DNA from: Heloderma charlesbogerti
Taxonomy: Eukaryota > Chordata > Lepidosauria > Squamata > Helodermatidae
NCBI GenBank assembly: GCA_026122225.1
Contig: JANEZZ010000404.1
Location: forward strand, 1,674,001 to 1,738,000
DNA length: 64,000 nt
Reading direction: 5' to 3'
Shown one piece after another: positions 43,608 to 53,590 of the stretch. Within the stretch, counting starts at the first letter, position 1. Each line of letters begins with the position of its first letter. The position numbers and the translations under genes are program-made. Below the pieces are notes generated by a model. It worked only from the letters and a program-made list of their open reading frames with translations. It had not been told where the DNA came from and made no database searches.

Positions 43608-43792
43608 TGTTATGTAGTCACGGGGGGGGGGCGGTACTGTGGGTCAGTTATTGTTTTTGAACCTTGGCAGCTCCTGTGGAATTGGGAGTAGCAACCGTGG
43701 GTGGAGCTTTTGCCAAGTTCTCTGTGTGCTGAGTAAAGAACAGTTGCCTTTGAGGTCCGCTGTTTCCTGAAGTCATGCCTACTACCTATACA
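43608..43792 (+). repeat. Gypsy 3' LTR
   Basis: TGTTATGTA ... CCTATACA. Same words as the 5' LTR, with substitutions, a longer G run near its start and a small deletion around 'aagttctctgtgtg'. About 185 bp. Preceded directly by the purine tract. Confidence 0.9.
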
Positions 43793-44726
43793 GCAATGAT
43801 ATTTTTGTAGGTGTAGTGGTCCAGAAATATTTTAAAAGAAAGAGTTAATATTTTCGAATGGTTCTACAAATAAATCCACAAAATATATGAGCCCCCCTGC
43901 CTGCAAAGGAATGATGGGGGGTGGGGTGGAAGGGAGAACTATTCCCGTTGAAGAAGCGCTCCCTCTTTGTTTGTCTTTGGAACGATCTTTGTCACCACAA
44001 CCGGGTGAGTGCCTGCCCCCAAGCATGGCTCGCCCCTTCTTTCGGCGGGGCGTGCATTCTCTCATGCCCCAGTTAGACTGTCGCCCCTCCTGACTAGCCG
44101 GCCTTGAACCCCTTAGCTTCTCTTCCACCTCCCCCAAATATTGCAAACACCTCTTCTGAACTCTGCTTTCTCTCCAGTCTCTATGACTGCGGTGCCCCAC
44201 TCTGGAAGTCCTCTGTAAGCACCTGTCAACGTCCTGCATCAGGCCTTCAGCTATTCTTTTGTGGGGCAGGGGCAGACCTGGAAGAGAAACTGTGGCAGAT
44301 TAGCACCCCACACACACATTTTGAGCTACCAAAAACACTACCAAGCAGCAAAAAAAAACATACTTCATGGAAACAGTTGCCCTTCGTGTTTATGAAACTA
44401 ATGAAGTGTGTTAGGAAAGAGAGCAAGCCGGTGCTAGGCAAGGCAAGGCAAGGCTCTCAGCCGAACCCCTCCCATCTGCAAGATTCTGCGGGATTGTTGC
44501 CAGCCAGCGGCAAGACCGACTTCCTCGTTTTGGTCACATTTCAGCTGCGAAACTACTTCTTTCCAGTCCTCACCCAAGCCCCAGGCATCAACACTCCTTT
44601 AAGCAGGCCTCTTTTAGCCCACAGATTTTCAACACCTCTCTCGGTGCCCACCAGGCAGGCTTCTTGCGCCTCCTGATTTTTATTTTAATTCTTAAGATGT
44701 TTAAAATTACTTTTTAAAAAACTTGG
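43793..44726. other. Unique stretch
   Basis: No gene recognised; the 190-codon frame at 44104-44676 has no family motif. A small (CAAGG)n-like run lies at about 44438-44453. Confidence 0.35.
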
Positions 44727-45030
44727 AGGCTGGCACAATGCAAAGTGATGTGCTGCCCTCCAGTGCCATCTGCATTTGGGTTCAGAAGAGTGCTTTTGTC
44801 TTTTGGAGCTCAGACCTCACCTCTGCCACGTAATTAGGTTCTTTGTCAAATCACTTTTATTTTAACCTCACCAGTTTTTTGCCTTCTGAGAAATGAGTAT
44901 TTTGTGACCATCCATGCCCAAAATGGCAGCCATTTTATGAAGGGTGAGCCCCTCCCCATGACAACCATTTTGTGAGAGTGCCCACAACACTCTCAAAATT
45001 CCAAATGTGCCCACCAACCCAAAACGTTTG
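44727..45030 (+). repeat. Dispersed repeat, pair with 63708-64000
   Basis: Shared words in order: gcaaagtga, gctgc.ctcc.gtgccatc, catttgggt, ggagctcag/ggggctcag, cacctctgcc, ttacttttcattttg-like cacttttattttaacctcacc, atggcagccattttgtga, tgacagccattttgtgagag, cccacaacac and aaaattccaaatgtgcccac. At 45020-45035 'aaacgtttggggacca' looks like the inverted end of a hAT element (CAG.GGTCCCCAAA type). Confidence 0.6.
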
Positions 45031-45049
45031 GGGACCAGCTCTTCCATCT

Positions 45050-45220
45050 TTTTCTCCTTAATTGATTTTCTGCATTAAGGAAAAAGATGGAAGAAGGTGT
45101 AAAAAAAAACATGAGAGGGCCACCAGGAGAAGACAACACTGTCTGGACCCTCCGTAAATTTCTGTGAATGAGGCAGACGGATGGCACCGTAAAAGCTTCA
45201 TCTGGAAGCACCTTGAGTGA
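45050..45220 (+). repeat. Dispersed ~180-bp repeat, copy 2 of 3
   Basis: Same word order as 3095-3275: gatggaagaagg, aaaacatgaga, gaagacaacactgtctgg, ccctccgtaaatttctgtga, gaggcagacgga, gcaccgtaaaagcttcat, ctggaagcacc. Confidence 0.55.
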
Positions 45221-46847
45221 AATGCACATTATTAGGCAACTGAGGAGCTTTAAATGATAAAGAGTTCTGGGGTTCAAACCCGCTTGGCTGCTTCTAAGCA
45301 GAAGCTAGATAAGGTGAATGCCGGGAAAGGAGCTCTGGGGAAGAGACCTGCCCATATATGGCTACAAGTATCCTTCCCATTAGCCTACCTGTGCAGAGGA
45401 ACAGTTTCAGGTGCACGTGGGGATGCTTGTTTTTCTCTGACAGTGATGCTGATGATGGGTCCCTCAGGTCTAAGGGTTCCTCAGGTCTAAGGGTTCCTTT
45501 TGCAGGATTATGTCATGCTCACGCATGGCATTCTGAGACATTCCTGAACACACGAATCACACAGGTGTGCTCTCCAGGGAGTGGGGCTTAGCTGTATCCC
45601 CCACTGAAGCGTACACGGAGTCCCCTGCTCTGGTTTCCCCGGGCATCATATGTGAAATGAATCTGCCTGGCTTATTCTCTGTCAGCAGAAGGCTGAGTCG
45701 GCTTCCATGGCAGTTGGCCAAACGTGATGATAAAACAACAACAACAAAGATTGGAAGCTGTTGCTGGCAGCCAATTCTGCTGACCCAGGTAGATGGTGTC
45801 AGAGAAACTCTGGCTTCTGTGGGAGGGTGCAGAAAGCGCTGGGCCTCCCCGCTGTTTCAAATTAATCTTGGTGTCGCAGAGCTTGTGGCGTTGGCCGCCT
45901 CCAAATCCCTTTCCGGAGGAAGTTGATCTACACTGTGTGAATGAAAAGTGGCTTTGAAAGGAGATTTGGAGAAGAAATTGACTTGGCTGTGATAAAAGGG
46001 AAGCGTCGTTAGATCTAATACAGGGTGGCAGGTAGCAGTTTCTCAAGTGCCGTTTTCTTTAAAAAATAACATCATTCAAGTTGTGGTGTATTAAGGTCGT
46101 GGTGTTAAGCATTTTGATTTTTAATTTAAAAAAATGAACCAGTGGAGTCTGCAGCAGAAAGTTGTAGTGTGAAGTGCCCACTGTCCAAGGTGTCAGCCAC
46201 CCAGATATGCCTCCTCCGCCTCCTTGGTTCCCCCCAGCCCTCCAGCTTATTCCTTATGAGCGTGCTTGTTCCTCACAGGGCTGTGTTAGGGGAAGTTTTT
46301 TCCACGCCTCAGGCTTTTTCTTTCCTCCAATTTTCTTTAATATACTTCCGCAAAGCTTGGGGAAGCTTCCCTCGGAGCCTGCTGATGCCTGCCTGTTGTG
46401 CATCGGTGGTGCCATTTTGGCTGCATAGGCAACGGCACTCCAGCCTGAACATCAGAAATAGCGGGAATGATGATACTTCACGTCTTGTTTCAAGGCGGCT
46501 TGTTCTCAGGTGTGGTTCCTAGTTGAGCGAGTCTGCGATGATTCATTACAGAGCAGCTTCCGAACTCTTCTACGTTTAGGGGATGCTTTGCACCTCAATG
46601 GGTCTGCCACAGCATCCAGACACACTACAGTGGATCCCGGGATATGTTCACAGGGTGAGCTGAGATTCGGCATGACACAGTTCCGGAGTGTTGATCCTCC
46701 ATTCCTGTGGTGCGCTAGCTAGGCCTATTGGGCTTCACCGCATTTGAGCCGAGCGCATGACCTAGAACAGCCAATAAGCCCTGTGGCTGTGCCTTAGGAG
46801 GAAACCTGGTAGTGGTAAGCAAGCACGCTTGTGGGAAAGTCTGCTGG
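45221..46847. other. Unique stretch
   Basis: No coding exon or known repeat recognised. An 18-bp word 'ctcaggtctaagggttcc' occurs twice at 45465-45500. Confidence 0.4.
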
Positions 46848-46986
46848 CAGTGGAGGGCTGGTGGCTCTGGCAGAATTTCTGAATCCGCTCCAGGTTTCCG
46901 TCTGAACCAGTCAGAACTCTAAAGGAGCTCTCTGAGCTGCCTTGGATGCATTGCCCCACTGACACTGGAGCCACCAGCCTCCACTG
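46848..46986. mobile_element. Palindromic hAT MITE, CAGTGGAGGCTGG family, copy 2
   Basis: Starts CAGTGGAGGGCTGGTGGCTC and ends with the complement (GGAGCCACCAGCCTCCACTG). It shares 'aaccagtcagaactctaaag' with the copy at 32756. The right arm is partly deleted. Flanks TCTGCTGG and GCTGCTAG agree in 6 of 8 positions. Confidence 0.8.
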
Positions 46987-46989
46987 GCT

Positions 46990-47265
46990 GCTAGTCCTTT
47001 CAGTCTGCGGGAGGCACCTCTGGGTGCCTGTGCTGTCTGAGGGAGGCCCTGCCTATGGAACGCACTCTCCAGTGAGGCTTCCCTGGCCTGTTTTGTTGCA
47101 TTTGGGGTACCGGGTCAAGCTGTTCTTATTTCTGCAGATATTCAATTTTGATGAAAATGTGTTTTGATGTTGTTTTCATCCTGCTGCTTTCTACCTGGTT
47201 GTTTTGGTGATGATTGGTTTTTAGATGCTGTTATTTTGTAAGTTGCCCTGGAAATATTTTGCAAA
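46990..47265 (+). mobile_element. L2-like LINE 3' end
   Basis: The words 'atggaacgcactctccagtgag', 'gtcaagctgttcttatttct', 'tgttttgatgttgttttcat' and 'gttattttgtaagttgccctgg' (each separate) follow the C-terminal codons and 3' untranslated region of reptilian L2-family LINEs. Truncated on the 5' side. Confidence 0.55.
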
Positions 47266-48842
47266 ATTAGACCTCCCCAGGGTTTTCCAAGCACTGTTTC
47301 CAAACCACAGACTTAAGTAGAGGCCAGTAGTCTCTCCCTGCAGGAGCTGGCAATCAAGTTGTGTTGAAACAGAACTCCAGGTTCTGCATTAACCTCCAAT
47401 TCCGTCTCCCATTGAGACCCACCACCATGGACACCCAGTTAGATTTGGTCTACCTCCACGGTGTGGTTGTGCTGTGGTTCTAAATGCCTCCACAATCCTC
47501 AGGTCGGAGGTACCCATGTTCCTTCCCATTCCTGTTACTGTCATTCACAGTCATTACCTCTCCCAATTCACTGTTGTTGTTTTAGCCGATTAATCTTTTT
47601 CTTTCTCTTCAGTTTAATGCTGCAAAAGAGGAAATGTGGTGCTAAATCACTAACTGGTTTATTTTAAATTTTAAATATTTATAGCCTGCCTTTCCTCCTG
47701 GTATTTCCCCACTGACAAACAGGGACCCTTAATTACATGAACAAAGCCAGAGGCTTTCTGGATTTAGAGCCATAAAACAACGGCATTGTTTGTTTGTTTA
47801 TTAAATTCATATCTTGCCTTTCCTCCAAATGGTGCTCATGTCAGCTTGAGCTTTACCCTTGTTAATATCTTACACTTGGTGTACACAGCTGAATACTGTG
47901 TTTGTTGCAACCCAGAGCTCTGTGTTCTTGTGGTTGTGTCGGTAAAATTGCAGATGAATAAAATCCAGCTGAAGGAGGAATGGTAGGTGCAGGATGAGTC
48001 CTGTACAGATGCCACTCCTGACAGAATAGTGACTGAAGGCTAAGGGCCACCTGATGCATACACTTGGCTGTGCACTTGGGTAACCTGTGACTGTGACAGA
48101 TGTTGGGAAATATTATCAGGTCTCATAACAAGCTTCAAGGAGCCATATCGGTCTGCAACTGCCTGTCGAATGGCCTCTCTGGGCATCCCTGCACCTATCA
48201 TTTATTGCACATTCATGATGGGCCACCCACGGAAGCTTGCGGGTCCATTAGACAACGTCATAATCCTCCAATGATTTTCCCGCCTCTTCCCCCTGCCTAT
48301 CCCATGTTATCCCCAACGGAAAAAATGCAGTATTTTTTCAACAGGAGCAACAGGAGCGCCATGGCCTGCCCATGCACTTCTCCTGTAGCGTGAAATCCCG
48401 CTTTGTTTGGGGTTGTTGGGGGCGCGATCGTGCTGACGACGGCAGTGCCGTTGGGGTGGTGTGCCAGCTGGTATACTGACCCGCTGGCTTGCCGCCTTGC
48501 CGTGATTAAATGCAGTGCTCCTGACTTTGGCTGCTTACTCCACAACACAGAATGGCTGGCATGCTGGCATTCCAGCAGTTCACCGGGAAACAGGTGCCTG
48601 CAGGGGCAGGGATCAGGCAGTTCCGTGGAGGTTGCTGCCACCTGCACTGCATGTCAATCGCAACCAGACCACCAGTAATCTGCGAGGGGAGGGATTCGAG
48701 GGAAAGGGGCAGGAAGCAGGGAGGGAATTTCACGATGCCCCCCGTGCGTGTAATGCCTTTTTGTGGTGGAGTAGCCCCCCATGGAAAGGTAAGGAACATA
48801 ATATAACAAGATAGAAACAACGGTGTAAAGGAGCCCAATCTA
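47266..48842. other. Unique stretch with L2-type tails and a possible MITE
   Basis: Short L2-like tails at about 47665-47700 and 47795-47835. From about 48047 ('gggccacctgatgcatacac') to 48832 ('ggtgtaaaggagccc') the ends resemble inverted GGGC-starting Harbinger-type ends, but a 3-bp duplication could not be matched, so the element is only suspected. No gene. Confidence 0.3.
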
Positions 48843-49318
48843 ATTTTATTTTATTTTATTTATTTATTAAATTTATTAATCACCCATCTAGCTGATCACC
48901 CAGCCACTCTGGGCGATGTACAATAATAGAAACAGTTTAAAACAATAAAATACTACATTAAAAACATATTTCTAAAAATACCCTAACTTACCCCAAATGC
49001 CTGCCTGAACAACCACGTTTTTAATGTGTGGTGGAAGCTCATTAAAGAGGGGGCATGGCGGAGTTCCCTAGGGAGGGAGATCCACAGAGTGGGGGCCACC
49101 ACAGAGAAGGCCCTCTCCCTCATCCTCAGGAGCCTAGCTGTCCTGGCTGATGGGACAGAGAGAAGGCCATCCGAGGCTGATCTTGTTGAGTGGCTTGTCT
49201 GGTGTTTCTGGAGGCGCTCCTTGAGATAGGCTGGGCCAGAACCGTATAGGGTTTTAAAGGTCAAAACCAACATCTTGAATTTGGCCTGGAAAACAACTGG
49301 TAGGCAGTGCAATCCCAC
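48843..49318 (-). mobile_element. L2 LINE 3' end with C-terminal coding region
   Basis: The minus frame at 49318-48983 reads LPVVFQAKFKMLVLTFKTLY, GSGPAYLKERLQKH, RAFSVVAPTLWISLPRELRH and LKTWLFRQAF, the conserved C-terminus of L2 proteins. The 3' untranslated part has 'ccagccactctgggcgatgt' and an A/T-rich tail (TTTATTTATTAAATTTATT on this strand). 5'-truncated. Confidence 0.9.
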
Positions 49319-49859
49319 GATGAAACCAGATGGAGAAAGCCCCGGTATTGATGTGGATTTCTGCCCCCGTGTGATGAACCCCCCATGTCAAACCTTGCTT
49401 TGCCCTTGCCAGAACAAGGAACAGAGAGGATCGATACCTTCTTTATTTGAACCAACTTGTGCTGAAATGGTGGGACGTACACTTTTGCATTGTACAGGAC
49501 TCTTCCCAAGGGAGGGTTTTCAAAACTGGGAAGGGGGCACACACTAGATTTTTTAATTTGGAACTTGGGTTTTATCCCATGTTTTCAGCCCAATGACAGA
49601 TGGGACTCCAGTTATTGCAGTCTGCAGAGCAGCCCTGTCTGATTCTGCAACAGGGGAGAAGCAGGTTCTGTTAAGATGTTGCTGATGAGACTTGGGCCTC
49701 CCTCGATCACTCAGCCAGGCTTATGTCTTGACATAAACCTGAGGTGAAAAGAGATCAGACAGTGAGTGAGGGATTTGATTTGTAAAGTGTAATTTTTAGA
49801 GTAGGGCAGCAGAAATGTATCTTGTAAACTGGTGTTCAGGGCTTTTCCTGTGACTCTGC
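49319..49859. other. Unique stretch
   Basis: Nothing recognised. Confidence 0.35.
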
Positions 49860-49968
49860 TGGTGCAATCCTATGCATGTTTAGACAGAGAAAAGGCCTAC
49901 AACGCCCAGCCTTGTTGGCTGGGCGTTGTAGGCCTTTTCTCTGTCTAAACACACATAGGATTGCACCC
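49860..49968. mobile_element. Short near-perfect hairpin MITE
   Basis: The segment runs GGTGCAATCCTATGCATGTT through 'aaaaggcctacaacgcccag' to a small loop (cttgttgg), then the complement back to GGATTGCACC. Only about two mismatches are seen between arms (gcatgt against acacat). A known type of tiny reptilian foldback element. Non-coding. Confidence 0.8.
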
Positions 49969-51407
49969 TGAATCATTTTATTTTTCTTTGTTTCCTACCT
50001 CCTCTTGGGGAAAGGTACAAAAAGAAAGGCTTGGCCTGTTTTGGAGAGAGTGGTTCATGTGTTGTTAGGAATGTAAGTTTCCCCTCTTTTTTATGGGCCA
50101 GAAGAGAGATCTTTTTGCAGTGTGTGTATGTTTCCCCCGTCATGTTTAGGGATGGAAGGAAAATACAGGGCTTTTTCCCAGTGCAACCACTACAGTGGGC
50201 TGTGTTTAGTGGCGGTGGCCTGAGATTTGATTCAAAGTGGCGTATCGGCCTCTTGCTCTTCTGCACTGGAAGTATGCTGACAGTGTTGTTGAATACTTTA
50301 TCTACTTATTGTTGTAGTTGAGGAGTAAAACGGGTTGTGTGGCTTTAATTGTGCTAGGGAAAATTGTCTGGAGACCAGCAGGCAAGGGAGATACGTAGCA
50401 CAAGACCACCTTAGCCTGCCAGTTTAGTGCCACTGCTGAGGACTTCAGAGGAAGAGGAATCAGCAGCCCTGCCACTGTGTGTAGGTTCAGCTCCATGTCC
50501 TATCGTATCTAAGAATCTAGTGCCTGATTTTGCTTTTTTCCTTCTCCCTCCTGATCCCCTTTCCTTTTGTGTCATGTCTTTTAGATTATAAGCCTGTGGG
50601 CTGGGACTGTCTTATTCTTTAACGTCATAAACTGCTCTGGGAGTCTTTTTGGCTGAAGGGCAGGATAAAAATGATATAAATAAATAACACCCTCTCACTC
50701 CAGAGGTCCAGACCAGCAGTTGTATGGGGCCAGGTGGAATCCTATTGGACCCTCATGACATCTGATCACTGCTGAGCTGGTAGTTGCAATGCCACCCCCT
50801 GGCTGACCGCAGCGTGCGTGCGTGCAGAATGGGGTGGCACTTCCTTCATACGGCAAGCAGCTGTGGTGGTGCAAAGGATGAGGTACTTGGCTAGAGACTC
50901 CTAGCACTTCACAGACTGTGCATCACTACAGCCTGAGGACCTCGGGGGTCACCTCTGCTAGCTATCCTTGGTGTGGAAGTCTGTGCATGGTTTTTAGGAG
51001 GCTTAGGGAGGGTCTTCTGTCCTCTTGTGCAGTGTGTTCTCTCTCTCTCTGCGGTGGAAAAAGGGGGTGAGGCCTGGGAACCCACACTTCCATGTGCAGA
51101 AGGCAGCATGTAGACCCCGGCCATGCATCCGGTCAGTAACAGTATTTTGTGAAAACATTGTATCTAAGTGCAACATCTCAATCTAAAGCACCTATTAACT
51201 TTGACTGAACTCTGCTTGTTTTTAAAAACATCTCAATATTATTTCTTTAAAGTTGGGGGGAAAGGTAGGTTATTGGCATAATTTTAGTATTGCCATGACA
51301 CATCATAACATAATCTTGAAACATGTTCTGTGATGTTCCACCCTTAGACATACATCGGCCAAAGCGAGGTTAGGGTTTGATTCTCCCTGCTGCTTCATAC
51401 TCTTAGG
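49969..51407. other. Unique stretch
   Basis: No gene recognised. A short L2/SINE-like tail 'aagggcaggataaaaatg' lies at about 50656-50680, and a (GCGT)n-like run near 50812-50825. Confidence 0.4.
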
Positions 51408-52088
51408 CAGCGGTCCCCAATCTTTTTGGGACCAGGGACTGGTCTCGTGGAAGATAATTTTTCCACAGACCGGGGGGGGGGGGATGGGACCGGGCCGCAG
51501 TAGGGGTGTGGGAACCCCCCTTACCTTGGGTCTGCGGGGGGGGGGAGGTGATCTGTCCCTCCCCCCCCCCCCCCGGAATCCTTGCTGGCCCTGGCTGGCT
51601 CCGCTCCGCAGTGAGTCTGCGGAGCTGCCGGCAGACTTCCGGCCTCTAGGATGCAAATGGCGTCCACGTAGCGGATGCCATTTGCGTCCCTGTTCTTCAA
51701 GTAATGTTGTTCAATCGTTCAGTCGCGTCCGACTCTTCGTGACCCCATGGACTATAGCACGCCAGGCCTTCCTGTCCTCTGCTCTCTAGGCTACATAAAT
51801 CTTTACGTAGCCTATTACTGCGAAGATTTACGTAGCCTATTACTTGAAGAACAGGGACGCAAGCGTCCCAGTGGCCAGAAGTCCACCAGCGGCTGGAGCC
51901 GGCTGGCAGCTCTGTGGACTCGCCGCGGAGTGGAGCCGGCCAGGCCAAAGAGGATTCCGGGGGGGGGGACGGATCCCCTCCCCCCCGCGGACCCAAGGTA
52001 AGGGGGGTTCCCACACCCCTACTGCGGCCCAGTCCCTAACAGGACACGGACTGGTAGTGGTCCGCGGCCCGGGGGCTGGGGACCCCTG
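51408..52088. mobile_element. Composite palindromic hAT-like element with captured BovB tail
   Basis: Outer ends CAGCGGTCCCCAATC and GGGGACCCCTG with the perfect 8-bp repeat CTCTTAGG outside (51400-51407 and 52089-52096). Inside is a second pair of inverted ends, TAGGGGTGTGGGAACCCCCC (51501) and its complement ending at 52021, resembling the TAGGGATGT ends of the elements at 22865, 26953 and 38028. The interior has the GC block 'gagccggccaggc..gaggattcc' shared with 38028-38596, and TAGGCTACGTA-type hairpins. A BovB 3' end interrupts the hairpin region. No transposase. Confidence 0.88.
51706..51787 (-). mobile_element. BovB LINE 3' end (about 82 bp) inside the hAT element
   Basis: Plus-strand words GTTGTTCAATCGTTCAGTCG, 'cgtccgactcttcgtgaccc' and 'tagcacgccaggccttcctg' are the extreme 3' end of BovB, as at 6468 and 10511. 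It lies between 'cttcaagtaat' and 'aggctacataa', which are joined in the opposite arm of the palindrome, so it is a clean insertion. Confidence 0.92.
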
Positions 52089-52096
52089 CTCTTAGG

Positions 52097-52190
52097 AACA
52101 TGGGCAGACCACGGCTCCGTCTCGTTCAGTACTCTCTGCGCTGACTGGCCGCAGCTCTCCAGACCTCCGGGCAGGGGTCTTTCCCAGCAG
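52097..52190 (-). repeat. tRNA-SINE body fragment
   Basis: 'gcgctgactggccgcagctctccaga' and 'ggcaggggtctttcccag' (separate words) match the body of the SINE family seen at 26059 on the same strand, without the tRNA-like head. Confidence 0.55.
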
Positions 52191-52440
52191 TGCTGGCTCC
52201 AGACCTGGGGTGGTCCTAGGGCAAGACACATCCTCCATGGGCCCCCTCCCCGAGTGGGTCTGCCTCTCGCCGCCATGGCCAGCAGCTGCCATCGCTTCTG
52301 AACTGCTCCTCCTCCCCCTCCTCCCAGCTCCCTCTTGCTTGCTTGCCAGGCGGAGAGCCCGGGATCAAGCAGGCGGCGGCATCTCCTGCTCCTCCTCCTC
52401 ACTGCCCCCGCTGCCAGGGCCAGAGCGAGGGGCAGGTGTA
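52190..52440 (+). repeat. GC-rich dispersed repeat, copy 2
   Basis: Homologous in word order to 16060-16545 (see there): tagggcaagacaca, cctcctcccc, ctcttgcttgcttgccagg, ggcggcatctcctgctcc, cagggccagagcgagggg. Long frames here are GC artefacts. Confidence 0.6.
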
Positions 52441-53199
52441 GTTTCATTTCGGAAGACTGCCGAGGGGCCAGGCTGAACTGACACAGTGTCCCGTATGCTG
52501 TTTTGCAGTGTACATAGACCTGCATCGCCTCACAGAGTGGGCAGATTTTAGTAACCAAGCAGGCCTCTGTAATGGGCAGCTTTGAGTGGGCTTCTCAAAC
52601 GAGGTAACTGTTGCCAAGCAAGCACAGCCACAGCTTTTTGGCCTATGCAAAGGGATCCCATTCCTTGAGGTACGGATGTTGTTCTACATCCTTGTCTCCT
52701 GTGAGAAGCGAAAGGCAGGCCCCCTTCTCCGGAGGGGAGTGATTTTCCCAGCCTGTATCTCTCCTGACAGTTTCTAGAACTGAGGAGAGCGAGAGACACC
52801 TATAAAATCCATCAGGCTGGTTTTGCTCTTTAGTCTCACTCCAAGGGGGAAAACGTGCACTACCAGCCCAGAGAAATCTATTAGTCTGTGGGGCGGCGTC
52901 TCGTGTACTGTGGGGACCCCAGTGCACAGCCAGCTGTGATGAAGGCTTGCTTTGATCAGCTGAAGGGACGTGTGAGGTATCTTTGCATTTCTTTCTGCAT
53001 CCATTTTTCACCTGTGTGTAAACTCTGACACACCTGTGACTCTGTTTCACTTTAGCAGTCCTCAGATCTGGTTTCCCTGGGACCCCAGTAAATCAGGATC
53101 CCAAAATCTCTAACACACAGCAACAAGCAGGTTGCAGTGGTGAAGTGGAGGAGCAAGGCCAGGGGGCTGCTGTCAGTGGGCCCCTGCTGGGTGTGGGCC
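52441..53199. other. Unique stretch
   Basis: Nothing recognised; frames overlap on both strands without motifs. Confidence 0.35.
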
Positions 53200-53330
53200 C
53201 TCAGCAGGTGCCCAACCAGGCCTACCCTTGAGGCTGGCCTCATTTCCCAGCCCTTCCTGGAGATCCCACAGATTGAGCCTGGCACCTCTTTCATGCAATA
53301 TTTGTGCTCCACCACTGAGCTACAGCCCCA
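53200..53330 (-). mobile_element. tRNA-derived SINE
   Basis: 'cctggagatcccacagattgag', 'cacctctttcatgcaa' and 'caccactgagctacagcccc' are the complement of a tRNA-like head with A-box word 'ggggctgtagctcagtgg'. Same family as 26059. Confidence 0.7.
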
Positions 53331-53394
53331 AAGGCTAGAAACCGATTCACAAAGCTGAGATCCTTGGCATCCTGTAAAAGCTTCTGGGTTCCTC

Positions 53395-53590
53395 TGAGTC
53401 CTGTTCAGCTGTCTTTTGGTGACTTTTAGAGTGCTTCTATGTGAGGCTTTTATTGTGCAGTCGTTCTGCCTCATTCACAGAATTTTACTGGGAGCCGCAT
53501 GATGTCTTCATTCTATCACCCTCCCGTGTTTTCCCTCCGCTTCTTTTGCCTTCTTTCTTGTTATCGCAGAAAATCCATTAAGATGGAACA
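53395..53590 (-). repeat. Dispersed ~180-bp repeat, copy 3 of 3
   Basis: Reverse complement of the family at 3095 and 45050. On the minus strand it reads: aaaggcaaaagaagcgg, gggaaaacacgggaggg, gaagacatcatgcggctcc, cagtaaaattctgtgaatga, ggcagaacgactgcacaata, aaagcctcacatagaagca. Confidence 0.6.

Larger units (their letters stand above)
40066..43792 (+). mobile_element. Ty3/Gypsy LTR retrotransposon, gag-less and decayed
   Basis: Two LTRs (40066-40254 and 43608-43792) flank a 3.35-kb interior with protease, reverse transcriptase, RNase H and integrase in the Ty3/Gypsy order. Only about 265 bp separate the 5' LTR from the protease, so gag has been lost or was never carried. A purine-rich tract (AAGAGGGGAGGAA) lies just before the 3' LTR, as needed for plus-strand priming. 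'tttggcaatgaggatggga' after the 5' LTR is a likely primer-binding region. The coding region is broken by frame shifts and stops, and the LTRs differ at many positions, so the copy is old. No clear target duplication (flanks AGGAT and GCAAT). Confidence 0.93.

Noticed and set aside
40061..43797. Target duplication of the Gypsy element
   Set aside because: Flanks AGGAT and GCAAT do not match well enough to call.
48047..48835. Third Harbinger-like element
   Set aside because: Ends look similar but the flanking 3 bp do not match (TAA and AAT) and no internal homology to the two good copies was found.
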